A stretch of DNA of 64,000 nt from Dermatemys mawii. Lineage: Eukaryota; Chordata; Testudines; Dermatemydidae. The first letter of the stretch is position 1. Each line of letters starts with the position of its first letter. The notes under the pieces are model-generated. The model did not search any database. It saw only the letters and a list, made by a program, of their open reading frames with translations, and was not told the DNA's origin. A program made the position numbers and the translations under genes. Shown here piece after piece: positions 1 through 11,620 of the stretch. The DNA lies in assembly GCA_007922305.1 (NCBI GenBank), contig ML677351.1, positions 9,391,558-9,455,557 of the forward strand, given 5' to 3'.

Positions 1-2064
1 CTTTCTTGGTAGCCTGGTGGTAAGAGACACAGGACCAGCCTCACCTTTAACAGTTGAGGTTTCTCAATTCTTGAGTGAGAGCTGCAGATCTTAGAAGAAG
101 CTAATGCTAAGAGCTATCAAAGAACTCAGGACAAGACCAGATTTGCACAGATGTACCTACCTTGCACAGTGATCAACTCTGCCAAAGTGATCAATTTTGG
201 CAGTTTGGGGTTAAAATTCACGTTAGTCTTGAATGTAGGGGTAGTGAAATGTTATCATCCTTACTTCATGACTAAAGAGCAAGAGAACAATATTTAATAT
301 GCCTTAATGGAAGGGGTCACTAACTTTAACCTCACTTACTATACAGGGGGCAGTGAGGCCAAATGCAAACGAAAGTCAAAGAGGGTGTGGATGTTATTGC
401 AGTGTAACGAATGTTGCAGTGAAAAAAACACAAAGAATGTAGTAGCAGTGAGGTTCCCCACTGCCCATTGAAATCAAAGAACTAAAAATCACAAATATTT
501 CACCTAAGTTGTGGAGCCTCAGAGCAAAGAATGCCTCCTCTTCAGAGGCAGGAGGGGAACTCATCCCTAATTTCTCAGAGACTTTGCTGACTTTGGAAAT
601 CAACAGTAACTGGTGTGCACTGGATGCTAGAAGGGAGTGATATGTTCAAGGAACATTGGTCAGTCAAAATTTCACACTGCAAGGGGGAATCTGAGGCAAA
701 GAAGGCATGCCTGGGATACTGACAGAGCAGTGGTTACTTGTGGCTTGCACACTTTGAAATAATTCCACTGTTGTCCCAAATTAATGCTGAGTGCACACTC
801 ACTTTTATTAAAAGATTTTTTTGTAATAGACAAACTATTTATGAATAGGCACGTATTGCCTCTTTAAACACCATGCCTGGGTGCCTATGTGTTCCCAAAA
901 TTCTGTTTTGTAATACTAAGAGGAATCCTAGATATTGAACCCAGCTCTTGCTGCTGACACCACTTGGCCTGAGGGTGATACATGACAGAGCATAAACAAT
1001 TCCCAAGTAGATAGCTAATCAGATAGAAAGTGTATTGTATGAATATGAGTACATAATATTTAATAGTCTCTAAAAATCAGTTACATTTACCAGACAGATT
1101 TTAATGGCTCCTACTGAGCAATTATGATGTTGCAAGTGTGTTACATTTTATGAAGTTTCTATTCTCATATAATTAAAAAAAAGAGAGAATGTATGTTTTG
1201 TGAGTCAAGCCACAAAAGTCAAATTCAGAACTGAAACTCAAGCTCTGTCCTTAGTTGCTGTATCATACATGGAATTTGGGGATTCCTACTGTTCTGAGGC
1301 CAGCTGAAAGGCAATCTTAAGTACTTTAAGAGGAAACTATTTTTTTTAGAAAAAAGCTCATCCTAAATGGTATTTCTCAGTATTTGTAGATGCAAAGTAC
1401 CCATTGAATTTTACCTCTAACTCAAGTGATAACTGTCCCTGAAATAGGAGCCAGGGGAGTTTTCCTAATCTGCCTTTACTATTAGGAGAACTGCTTCTAC
1501 CAGATTTGAAATATTCAAAATATTCTATATGGCTCCATTCTTGCTTTTGTTTCAGAGTGCAAGTGTCATCGAATAATTCTGCTGTTATTTTCCCCAAAGT
1601 TATATCTTGAGTTAAAAGGTTTGGCTGCTATACATTCCAAGGCTGTTTTATTCCATTGCATTTCTTCTACTTTCCAGCCTACATAATTCATATTGCTCTG
1701 TCTGCAGCCTTCATACCAACTGTCTGCTTCATAAATATTTAAGTAATATAAGAAACTTTCAGGTATTCTTTATACATAAAACCATATCATAACATGAGTG
1801 CAGCCCTTGTGCTGTCAAAGTACTACATATCACAACCCAGCCTACCTTTATTTCATTCTATTTGGCTTTCAGCCGAACTATTCTCTGACATACACTCTTT
1901 CGTTATGTTTACATTTGAAAACCAAAATGGAAGTATTACCAAATGACTCTCTAATCAAAGAAGATTAAGCCAAGAAGGATCAAATAAGTCATTATGTTGA
2001 AGGCAAAGAAAAGTCCCCAAGGATCAGACTGTTTTAATGTTAGTAGGACATTTAAAAAAAAAAA

Positions 2065-2079
2065 CACACACACACACAA
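2065..2079. repeat. (CA)n microsatellite
   Basis: A short CA run follows an A-tract of about 11 bases. It is simple sequence and is probably length-variable. Confidence 0.85.
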
Positions 2080-4743
2080 AATGGGCACCAAATTAATCAG
2101 AAGAATCACCCATCACACTGTGTCTGCCCTAGAACTAAGGTTACATAGCAACAACAAAAGTTTCTTTAAATAAACCACGTAGGTAACATTATTGATTCTT
2201 CAGTTCAAATAAATTTTGATCCTTGGGGACTTGATATAAATGCTGGTGTTTAGAGCATCAAAACTTTTGCCTCTGAGAGGACAGCTCAAACAGATGAAAC
2301 AATTCTGAATCCCTGTCAAAGGACCTTTTGGCCCTCTCAGAAGCAGGGTGGAATTTGACATGCAGGGATTTGCAAAGTTGCTCCCTTGAGAGGTACACAA
2401 CTGGAGCTTTTGACTCATTCTAGCTGAATGGATGTGGGCTTGGTGGCTGTGAGCCAGGCAGAATAAGGAGGCTTTGCAGCAAAGGAGACACACCATAGAC
2501 AGAAAGAAAATGAAGAAGCACTTGCAGCAAAAGAAAGGGTCTCTAAATAAAACTAGGATCAGATTTTCAAGAAAACAGTGCCAGTTCTTCTCCATTGCTC
2601 TTCTCTAAGCTCCTTCCAACTGAACCAGATTTTTTTCTAGTAAATGCAGTGTCTAGATGAAGATTGAAGAGTGCACATGTGGCCCCTCTGTCACCTCTCT
2701 AATCGGTGACATATTGGCATTACATATGCAGCCTGAAATTTAACTAGTTTTTCTTGTAACTTATCTCAATCAAAACTGTTTACAGTCCCATTGTTCTGGA
2801 ACTAGGGGATACGCAGGTGGATTATCGTCTCCCAGCAAAAGTAAAAGATGAGAATAAATAAAATTACATGGGTTGTAGAGTGGACAAACTCACTGGTGAC
2901 TAGAGTCTTCGAAGAGGGGGTGAGCCTCTGCAGTATGTGCATGGAGAAATCTACATCAATTAACAGGCAAAGCTTGCCAGCTCTCAGGCCTAGCACCAGA
3001 CTCCTTTCAAGTCACTGAAAGGGTCGTTGAACCTCTAGGAGTTCCACTTTTTTAATAATAAAAAGGATTGTTCATTAATAGTCAGCATGTCTAGAATTAA
3101 AACATCAGCAGAGGCAGCAAGGTGCTGCTGACTGGTACTGCTGGATCCCACTCAGTTTGTTTTTCCATTTGCAAAAATGGAAAGAGATCTTATTAAACTT
3201 TCTGTTTACTCATTAAACATTGAGCCTTAACCTAACCAAATAACACTGGTAAAAGACTAACTTATGGTTACAAGCATCATCATTTAAATACGTGCATATA
3301 TCAATTACTTTAAGATGAGAAAGGCTGAATCTCAGAGATATTTTTTTATAGCAATAATCAGCAGAATTTTAAATAGCTTCATTCCCAGTACTCATCAGTG
3401 AATGTGTGATCTCTAATCATTGTTACACGCGTAGATGGTGATGGAAAGAAAGCCAGGTGCAGTAAACATGATGTTCTTTTGGACACGAAAGACATTTTTA
3501 ATTGTGCAATGGTGTTTAGATTTGTTTAAGAACATTATTTAAATAAGAGAATAAAATATGCACACAACAAACATTAATAGTTAAGATTTCTCTCTCATTT
3601 TTGTGCACTCCTTCAAGTTAAGCACTTCAGAAAATAAGTGATCTCTATGTTTAGAGGAACAAACATTTCTGCTGGGACAATGTTCTGACACAAATGAGCA
3701 CTGAATGCTAATTATGAAATACCATGCAGCCTTCTTTAGCATATGGCAACATTTTCTAAAAACAGTAATGAAAGCTTCAAAAGTCTATAACCTCGATCTC
3801 CAAATTAGGCTATTTCTTTTAAAGGAAGAAGTCAAGAACATTATTTTCAAATGTGAACTATTTCTTAGAAGAGAAAAGAAGCTGCTGTACACATAGAATT
3901 CTGCCTTTGGCTAGAGTTCCTGTGATAAAACCAGCCCTGATAATTATACAGTATCATGCAAACCCTCTCAGGATGTAGATTCTATTATATTTTATTGTTC
4001 CTGAGTTCAGTGAGACTCTACAAAGGGCATTTTACTAATCAAGCTAACAGCAATTTGAAAACCTTATTGTTTGTGATCTGTATTGTTTATTAAGCGTGTA
4101 TTTGCTGACTAAACAAGTGACTTGTTTATTTCCACAGGATAACAATGCTGATGCTACATTCATCTGAAAGTCTATTGCTTTATTTGCTGCAGCAAGAAAA
4201 TAGGAGTTCTGGGAACGAACACGATCTAACTGCAAAACTAAACCTTAATTTCAAAGCAGCCACCTGATCACGCCATAAAATAGTTACATTCTGCTGTTCT
4301 TTATTAACAAGGCTGAACATTTCAGTCTATTAAAATGCATTTCATTACCTCTGCCAAATGCAAATAGCTTTCAACCTTTTCAGAGCTGCAAGATTTATTG
4401 TACACTTTAAAGAATGATTGTGACTTCTTTCATACACAAACAGGATTTGTTTTCAGGAGTGCATTCCCAGCAATTTAAAAGCTATGATTCAATGAGTCTG
4501 ATATTCTCCTGTAAACGTTCGCTAAGGAATTTCAGTAACAGTGCTTGCACACCTACTTTGATTAACCATAAGATAATTGCAGCAATGTTACCAGGAATCA
4601 TAGTGTAGTTAACACTGTTGCAAGTGAATTAACTACAGGCATCATGAGTACCACACAGGACATGGAAGTAATTCACATCATAAACGAGGAAGTTATTTTC
4701 AAGTAGTTATTTGGATGGAGTTCTGGCCAAAAGGCACTTTCCT

Positions 4744-4773
4744 AGCCGAATCTTTCCCAGCCGAATCTTTCCC
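4744..4773. repeat. 15-bp tandem duplication
   Basis: The unit AGCCGAATCTTTCCC occurs twice head to tail without a mismatch. Perfect identity suggests a young replication slip or short tandem duplication. Confidence 0.85.
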
Positions 4774-5479
4774 TCCCACAGAATCTTGATTGGATTAATA
4801 TAAACATGTGAATTTATTCTAACACCTTTCATTTTGGTTGGAAGGGAAAAAAAATACCTGTAGAGAAGCAGTAAGAAGGAAACAGTGATCTCAGTTTCCA
4901 ATCCAAGTTCAGAATGTGCATAATTGTTCACATAATCTGGGCCTTAAGGGAAACTGGTAACCAGTTGAATAGGAAATAGTCCATGATAAAATACTAGAAA
5001 CAGTCAAAGCAGGTACTGTTGCACTGCAGGGGTGGAGGTAAAAAGAGTTCCAGCCGCAGCAATCCCTGGCCACTGAAGTGTGTGTGTGGTCTCCAGAGAA
5101 ACTAGGACCCAGGTGGTGCACCTTGTCTCTCACCCCCATATAGCCAAGGAGAAAAAATGGCTGATTTTCTCCAAGCCCTCAAGGGACTCCAGCTAGTTGG
5201 AACAGAGGGAGATGCAGCCAAAGCAGGAACCTCTGGATGTTGAGAACTTTCTATAGTTTTTCTGGACCTCTATTCTGAATGCTGATTAACTGTCTACCCA
5301 AAGATTTCCCTGCTCCTTCCCCATTTCTTCACATCTTCTCTCCTGCTCCTCTCACTGCCTTCCATTCTATTTTCCTTTAGCTTACCCCATCCTATCATAC
5401 ACACAAATCATAGCACTAACATGATATTTGCCACCATCACATTGTGCACTCCCTCCGCCCCCATGTCTGCTTTGTCTAT

Positions 5480-5600
5480 GTAGATTGTAAGCACTTTGAG
5501 GCACGGGCCATCTATTATTCTGTATTTGTACAGTCCCTAGAACACTGGAGCCCCCCATTCTTGGTTGACCCTTATCACCACAACAAACATTAATAAAGGC
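5480..5600 (+). repeat. L2/MIR-tail-like repeat
   Basis: The stretch starts with TAGATTGTAAGCACTTTGAG and continues with a GTACAG...CCCTAGAACACTGG core. This follows the common amniote pattern 'gattgtaagctctttggggcag ... tacagcgcctagcacaatgg' found at L2-derived 3' ends. Related copies in this window lie at about 26.25, 35.2, 50.3, 52.7 and 52.9 kb. The family name is from memory and no library search was possible. Confidence 0.55.
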
Positions 5601-7904
5601 ATCAGGACACTCATCCAATCACAAAGGACCTACTATCATCAATTTCTCTTCTTCTCTCCCCTCCGCTTCACAGACGCGTACTAATTGAGAAATAGGATTA
5701 CTCCAAGGAGTGGCCTGTAGAAAGCATTTGACATATCCCAGTGCTTCAGCAACTGCTGAAGAAAGGGAGCAAAACAGCTATATTTCTTGCCTACTAACAA
5801 AAGTAAAATTACTTTCAAAGTGCACATTTGTTTCATTCCTTTATTAAATTTGTATCTCTAAAGGCTCCCTTGCCTATTTCCTCGTGGAATTAGGAAGTAT
5901 GTTTGCTTGAATTTAATTCTAAGAACTGCCTATTTGCAGTGTGCACCATTTGGTATAAGTCAAATGAGAACACTTTGAATTTCAATAAGAGACAAGCAGA
6001 GGGATCCTAAAGGAGATACTGGTCTCCCCATTGTAAAGAGTGCATAGGTCTGCATCGGACTATTCAGCCAGGAATCATCTCAGTTCTGCCTCTCATCCCT
6101 GCTAAACATCTCCCACTCTCAGTCTCAAACTTCTACCACATCTGCATACAGTTGGACCTGAATAATAGTTTTTTAACACAAATTACTTCACGAACCATTA
6201 CTGTGGGCTTCTCGTGTATTGCAACAACCTCAGCATACTGATATTGTTTTGTTTTCAGTTTTATGTTTTTAATGTATTTAATACTTGCAGCAAGGCTATT
6301 AGATCAGCCCCTTACAAGTACGTGTCTCTATTTGGATTCTGGGCACTTTGGGACAGGGTCTATCTTTAAACCCTGTTTACCCTTTGAGCAGCGGGAAAGG
6401 TTGGCAGATGTGCAGTTTTCAACCAGAAGGATGTACTGACTGGACAGCAAAAGTCCAGTTACCTCAGGTAGGGGGAGTGAAGGGGAGATGCACCGGTATG
6501 CCAGGTCAACAACCCAGGACAGGCTCTGCTCAGCTGGGGCTGCCTCCTACCTGCATCTCATGGGCGGGCAGGCAGGCTCCATTTCAGGGATGAGACTCCA
6601 TCTCAGCCCCAGAGCAGTGGGAACCCAGCTGGGAGCGGGATATGGAGAAGCAAAGAGCAATGAGGAAGAGGGAGGGAGGAGAGCAGTGAGCAACAGGGGA
6701 GGAGGAAGAGAGGAGCAAGCAGAGGCGGAGTCTCAGGGTGAAGAGCTGGAGCAGGGGAAGGTTCCAGCAGTCCTGCTGTAGTTTCAGGTTTTCAGAAATT
6801 AGAAGATGGCAAGCCTCTGGCGGGTGGGGTCCATGTAGCTATAAGACGCACAAAAAGCAGACTGCATCCCCATCACCAAGATGTGTAGCTATATGCTGCA
6901 ATGAATGTTCCAGCAGGGAGGAGGCAGAAGGGAAAGTCTCCAGCAGCTCTTCTGTGCCAGAACTTTTTCACTGCCAAAACTTTTCCCTACTGCCTGGGTC
7001 TTTTAGCACTTCAGGAATCTCCTCTGCAGTGGGAAAAGGCCCTGACAATGGGACGCTGGTAAAAATAGCACCTAGACTGGAAGGCATTACTTGAGTGCCC
7101 AGAGAGCTATGGAGGTCACCCTATTGTACTCACCTATGGTGTGAGTCACTGTCTACACTGCTCTTTATACCCATGCTAGTTGGCTGTGTGGCTATAAGAG
7201 GAGACATACTCTTAAAATACTGCAAATATTTATAGCACTAAAGGACAGATTTTCAGATTGCTCAGATCTGGTTTAGGCCCTAAATGAGTGGCCAGATTTC
7301 CAAATGAGCTCAGGATACTGGATGCTGAGAACTTTCAGAACTCTGGCCATTAAGTGTCACCCTGGCAGCTGGCCCCAGTTGGCAGCACTGAACACTTCAG
7401 AACCTGGACCTATAAAAAGATTAAGTTATAAACAGGGCTGGCCAGTGACTTCACCCCTTATTTCTCTTTTCTTCCTACGTGTGTCAGGTTGAAATCATGC
7501 CTATGTATGTCCCAGCAAGAACAAACTATTGTTATATGAATACTGCAGTGGCAGCCTGTAATATTAAGGAAAGGATGTTTCATTCATATAACTTAAGCCC
7601 ATGAAGACCTGTAACTTTTTTGTGTTGACTAACTGTAGCGCTGATCCTTTAGATGAGAGATACCATTAATGTGGAGCTGTTCAAAAGAGTGCTGGCTCTA
7701 CAAGATTAAACCTTTAAATCAAGTCTCTTTCTGGCTCGATTTGAATCAGTGTTTTTACGTAGTGTCCCAAAGTGCTGCCACCAATAAGTAGCATCTATGC
7801 AAGTGACTTATCATTTGCATTTTCTATCATCCACCCCATGAATTGTACACTTTGCAAGCATGGAGTTCAGGGTAGGTGGCGCCAACCTTCATATTTCATA
7901 GAGA
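5601..7904. other. Gene-free DNA with purine-rich block
   Basis: No supported gene. About 6,470-6,780 is GC- and purine-rich (many GGAGG/GAGGAAG runs), which opens overlapping spurious ORFs in several frames. The rest is unremarkable AT-rich DNA. Confidence 0.55.
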
Positions 7905-8150
7905 CACCAAGGTCATGTCTACATCACCACTTTATGCTGGCAAAACATATGTTGCTCACAGATGTGCATAGTCCACCTCCTGTTCCATCAGTGTAAGTGG
8001 CAGTGTGCAGAGTGCTATGGCAATGGTGGAGCTTCTCCTGCTGACTCCACTCGTTGGGGGTGGTTTAATTGTGTCGACAGGAGCATTCTCCCCTGTTGGC
8101 ACAGAGTGACTACATGAGAGATCTGACAGTGGTGCAGCTGCATCAGTACT
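7905..8150. repeat. Decayed palindromic MITE-like repeat
   Basis: The block begins AAGGTCATGTCTACATCACC and contains GTGTCGACAGGAGCATTCTC. It resembles the sauropsid palindromic repeats that begin and end with 'tgtctacact...' and carry internal 'gtcgac' motifs. The right end is not clear and no target duplication can be seen. Confidence 0.4.
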
Positions 8151-8174
8151 GTAAGCTCCTTAGCACAGACATGG

Positions 8175-8460
8175 CCTAGGGGGGTGAGATAATATCTTTC
8201 ATTGGACCAGCTTTGGTTAGTGAAAGAGACAAGTTTTTAAGCTCCACAGAGCTCTTCCTTAGGTCTGGGAAAGGTACTCAGTGTCTCAGCCAAACACACA
8301 GTGGAACAGATTCTTTAGCATAAGTAGTTAATATATTATGCTCAAAGGAACCATTCACAGTGAATTGCCCCATTAACACCCTTATATTTCTTGTCACACC
8401 TAGAAACTGCACTATACCCACCCAGGGAACAGAAATGAATATTGGAAAATTTATTTGCTT
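8175..8460 (-). mobile_element. 3' end of a retroelement (PLE/LINE-like)
   Basis: Read on the minus strand, the segment contains 'cccagacctaaggaagagctctgtgg...' and then 'gtctctttcac...ggtccaatgaaagatattatctcac'. This resembles an abundant reptile repeat whose 3' portion encodes a 'KEELC/EEELCV..KACLS'-type phrase. I believe it is the tail of a Penelope-like or related retroelement but cannot confirm the family. No coding domain is retained. It differs from the 3' end of the element at 37-39.5 kb. Confidence 0.45.
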
Positions 8461-9156
8461 CAAGGGATGCTGCAGATGTATCCATGTTGTCGTTATGTAG
8501 TAAGCAGCCAGATGAAGTCCGAGCCAAAAACGTGGATCCTAGGCAGTCCACTGAGTTGAGAGAATCTGAGCTCTCGGTTTACAATAGCAAATTTTTAGCA
8601 CTTTTCCTTCCAATGTTAGCTTGAAAATAAATATTAACGTGAATCATTCACTAGCACTTTCAGGAACAATCATCTGAGATCCACTTTTGTAGCTGGAGTG
8701 TGGTGTAAAGCCTGAAGATTTATTTTACACTAAACTTGTGCATCTGTCAACTATAATTAGGGCATATGTGGGGGAAAAAGTAGATTCCTAACACCCTCCA
8801 AAACTCTTAGGTTAATCTAGTGCAGAGTAGTGTGATATTAATAGTCTTTTAGAATCTACTATTTCACAGGAGGGAGGAGAAACAACATTTTCCAGACTAA
8901 TTCAAAAGTGACATTGCCATTTTCATTCACTCCATCCTAGTACACCAGTTTTTCCAGGGTGGGTGGAGAAATGATCAGCAGATCTTACTCTATAATGGCT
9001 ATGGTCAAGCCTTTAGTTTCAGCACTCCTTCTTCAATTGTGCTTTGGTTCAGTTCTTATAACGCACCCTCTTCTCCCCCAGGCAGAAGGAAGAATGATTC
9101 TGCCTTTTCCCAATAGCCAGCCAGCCCAGCACTGCCTGCTCTGGGTCCTATGTTTG
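8461..9156. other. No gene seen
   Basis: Unique-looking AT-rich sequence with only short, unrecognisable ORFs. Confidence 0.5.
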
Positions 9157-9164
9157 AATGGGCC

Positions 9165-9286
9165 TAGGGTGACCAGATGACCCAATTTTATAGGGACAGT
9201 CCTGATATTTGGGGCTGTGTCTTAAATAGGCACCTGTTACCCCCCAACCCATCCAGATTTTTCACACTTCCAGTCTGGTCATCATA
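9165..9286 (+). mobile_element. 122-bp hAT-like MITE with perfect TSD
   Basis: The element opens with TAGGGTGACCAGA and closes with TCTGGTCATCATA, an inverted pair matching at 11 of 13 positions. It is flanked by a perfect 8-bp direct repeat AATGGGCC (9157-9164 and 9287-9294). The interior ('ATTTTATAGGGACAGTCCTG ... CACCTGTTACCCCCCAACCC') is also found at 31,517. An 8-bp target duplication is the hallmark of hAT transposition. It has no coding capacity and would need a transposase in trans. Confidence 0.8.
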
Positions 9287-9294
9287 AATGGGCC

Positions 9295-9939
9295 CCAGCT
9301 GCAGAGATCTCCCTATCACCATTAGCAGACATGGAATTTCCTCACTTCAAGTCAGGTTAACCATTTCAGTGCTAATTTGTGTATCAACTGAGGTCCCTGC
9401 TTACTATTTCATAGTTGTTCTTTTGCTTGCATAGGCTCAGGACATTTCCAAATTAAGCAGCAGGGAAAGATGCAGAGCTCATAAAAATATGTATACCTAT
9501 CTTGATAGGTTTAATCACCATCTGTATATTCAGTGACAGCAGCTCAACTGACCAGACTTCAGCTGATTGAAAAAATAGCAGTCCCTAGGATACATGAGAG
9601 ATAATTGGTAGAACCAACTCTTACTTTGATTATGGGACCAGATTGCACCTCAAGTAGAACAGGCTACATAAAAACAACTAATGGCCTAATCTCCAGAGAT
9701 GCTGAGTCCTCACAGATCTGATTAAGTCAATGGGAGTGCCATTTAGGCAAGGGACCTCCAGACATACTCATGTTAAATTCCAACCAGAACACCCTTAAAA
9801 CTTAGGGATTTTGTCTTCAATAGGCCAGGTTGCTTCAGTAATTGCATTTCCCCCTATGGTTTCTTATACTTTAAGTAGTGAATTCTGCAAATACTGGAGG
9901 TAATATTTGTTTATGTGATGCAATGGCTGTTTTTTAAGG
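9295..9939. other. No gene seen
   Basis: AT-rich unique-looking sequence between two MITEs, with no recognisable element. Confidence 0.5.
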
Positions 9940-9993
9940 ATAGTGGTTGCCATTAAAGAATGAGTATTTGATAAACAGTTATATCCTTTAAGT

Positions 9994-10319
9994 CAGGGAT
10001 CAGCAACCTTTGGTTCACGACCCATCAGGAAAATCTGCTGGTAGGCCAGGATGGTTTGTTTACCTGCAGCATCCGCACGTTCGGCCAATCGCAGCTCCCA
10101 CTGGAACCATTCCAGGCCCATGGGGTCTGTGGGAAGCAGCATCCACCACATCCTTTGTCCCACACCACTTCTCGCAGCCCCTATTGGTCTGGAATGGCAA
10201 ACTGCGGCCAGTGGGAACTGCGATTCGCCAAACCTGCAGACACTGCAGGTAAACAAACCGTCTTGGCCCGCCAGCAGATTTCCCCTGACAGGCTGCATGC
10301 CAAAGGTTGCCAATCCCTG
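9994..10319. mobile_element. Palindromic hAT-like MITE, 326 bp
   Basis: The left end CAGGGATCAGCAACCTTTGG and the right end CCAAAGGTTGCCAATCCCTG are inverted copies, and the similarity runs inward for about 150 bp per arm (shared 'CAGCAGATTTTCC', 'GTAAACAAACC', 'AATCGCAGYTCCCACTGG', 'AACCATTCCAG'-type segments). Flanks CTTTAAGT and CTCTAAGC could be a decayed 8-bp target duplication (6 of 8). The long overlapping ORFs on both strands here, up to about 200 codons, are a by-product of the palindrome and not genes. Homology also continues outside the ends (ATAGTGGTTGCCAT at 9940-9953, inverted at 10359-10372), so the true element may be larger. Confidence 0.75.
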
Positions 10320-10639
10320 CTCTAAGCATAGGGCAGTTAAAAAAAATGCTGATCTATAATGGCAACCACTATAAAACTGCTTCTTTAAAAGGGAATAAAT
10401 AATAGGTTTCCATATACATGTACAATATCTATCTGAAACACCCCAGTGTGCTTCACAAACTACACTCATATCACCAATGAAAAGCAGCCATTCAGTGGGG
10501 CAGAAATCAAAAGTCAATAGGCACACTGTACCCAGTATAATAATACAGAGTGGACATTTTGGTGAACAGTATGGGAAGTCCCTATATTTCTGATGTCTAC
10601 TGTCTACCACATGACCATCCTTCTTATGGGGGAGCCACT

Positions 10640-10737
10640 ATTGGCTGAACCTGTGGATGCAGCAGGTAAACAAACTCGCTAGGCCCACCAAGGGTGCTTA
10701 CTCAGGGAGGCCGCATGCCAAGGTTGCCGATCCCTGG
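10640..10737. mobile_element. Single arm of the same palindromic MITE
   Basis: About 100 bp ending GGCCGCATGCCAAGGTTGCCGATCCCTGG matches the right arm of the element at 9,994-10,319, including the upstream 'GCAGGTAAACAAACTCGCTAGGCCCACCA'-like part. The other arm is missing. It lies directly against the CR1 fragment that follows, probably within or at the edge of that CR1. Confidence 0.65.
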
Positions 10738-11620
10738 TCTAAACTGCTTTTAAAAATATTCAGTGATGGAGATTCTACAGCCTCTCTGAGCAATTTATTC
10801 TAGTGGTTAACCACCCTGAGAGTTATGAAGTTTTTCCTAATGTCCAACTTAAACCGCCCTTGCTGCAATTTAAACCATTGCTTCTTGTCCTATCCTCAGA
10901 GGTTAAGGAGAACAATTTTTCTCCCTCTTCCTTGTAACAACCTTTTATATACTTGAAAAAATTATCATGGCCCCTCTCCATCTTCTCTTTTCCAGACTAA
11001 ACAAACCCCATTTTTTTCATCTTCCCTCATAGGTCATGTTTTCTAGAACTTTAATAATTTTTGTTGCTCCCCTCTGGACTGTCTCCTATTTGTTCATATC
11101 TTTTCTGAAATGTGATGCTCAGAACTGGACACAATACTCCAGTTCAGGCCTAATCAGCACAGATTAGAGCAGAATTACTTCTCGTGTCTTCTTTACAACA
11201 CTTCTACTAATACATCCCAGAATGTTGTTGGGGGAGGGGAGGAGAGGAAATGTTACGCTGTTGATTTATATTTAGGTTGTGATCCACTATGACCCCCCAC
11301 ATCCTTTTCTGTCGTACTCCTTCCTACACAGTCATTTCCCATTTTTTGTGTGTGCAACTGATTGTTCCTTCCTAAGTGGAGTACTTTGCATTTGCCATTA
11401 TTGAATTTCAAGCTATTTACTTTAGACCAATTCTTCATATCATTTTGAATTTTAATCCTATCCTCCAAAGCACTTTCAACTCCTCCCAGCTTTGTATCAT
11501 CCACAAACTTCTTAAGTGTACTCTCAGCACGATCCTTTCTTTCTGCTGATAATAGCTGCCAGTCATCTTCCTTGACCTCTATGATGTTTTTAAAAAGATC
11601 CACAGTTTCATAATGTTTTC
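10738..11620 (-). mobile_element. CR1 LINE fragment, RT end to 3' UTR
   Basis: A minus-strand reading frame at 11,253-11,603 encodes the C-terminal part of a CR1 reverse transcriptase. It holds FVDDTKLGG (residues 33-41, the RT catalytic box, normally F-A-D-D, with A changed to V), then KFNNGKCKVLHLGRNN and a 'STTEKDVGG' segment before the frame ends. Downstream on the minus strand (11,250-10,740) the nucleotide sequence continues as the typical CR1 3' region ('ctggactgtctcc', 'cagtgatggagattctacag' seen from the plus strand). Upstream RT and the endonuclease are absent, as in most 5'-truncated CR1s. About 20 extra codons separate DLFKNI from ESTLKKFVDD. Confidence 0.85.

Larger units (their letters stand above)
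1..5479. other. Gene-free AT-rich DNA
   Basis: No ORF here has a recognisable domain; all are short (the longest, about 130 codons on the minus strand near 2.2-2.6 kb, is low-complexity and Cys/Leu/Phe-rich with no family resemblance). The stretch holds an interrupted A/CA tract near 2.06 kb and a short tandem duplication at 4.74 kb. The block around 4,240-4,400 is smooth, AT-rich and without repeat hallmarks, in the style of a conserved non-coding element, but that is only an impression. Confidence 0.6.

Noticed and set aside
2200..2595. 131-codon minus ORF with hydrophobic N-terminal stretch
   Set aside because: No family resemblance, low-complexity composition and no splice or promoter context.
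9993..10610. 205-codon minus-strand ORF, the longest on its strand
   Set aside because: It lies across the palindromic MITE and its flank, with matching ORFs on the opposite strand; no domain. It is a by-product of the inverted repeat.
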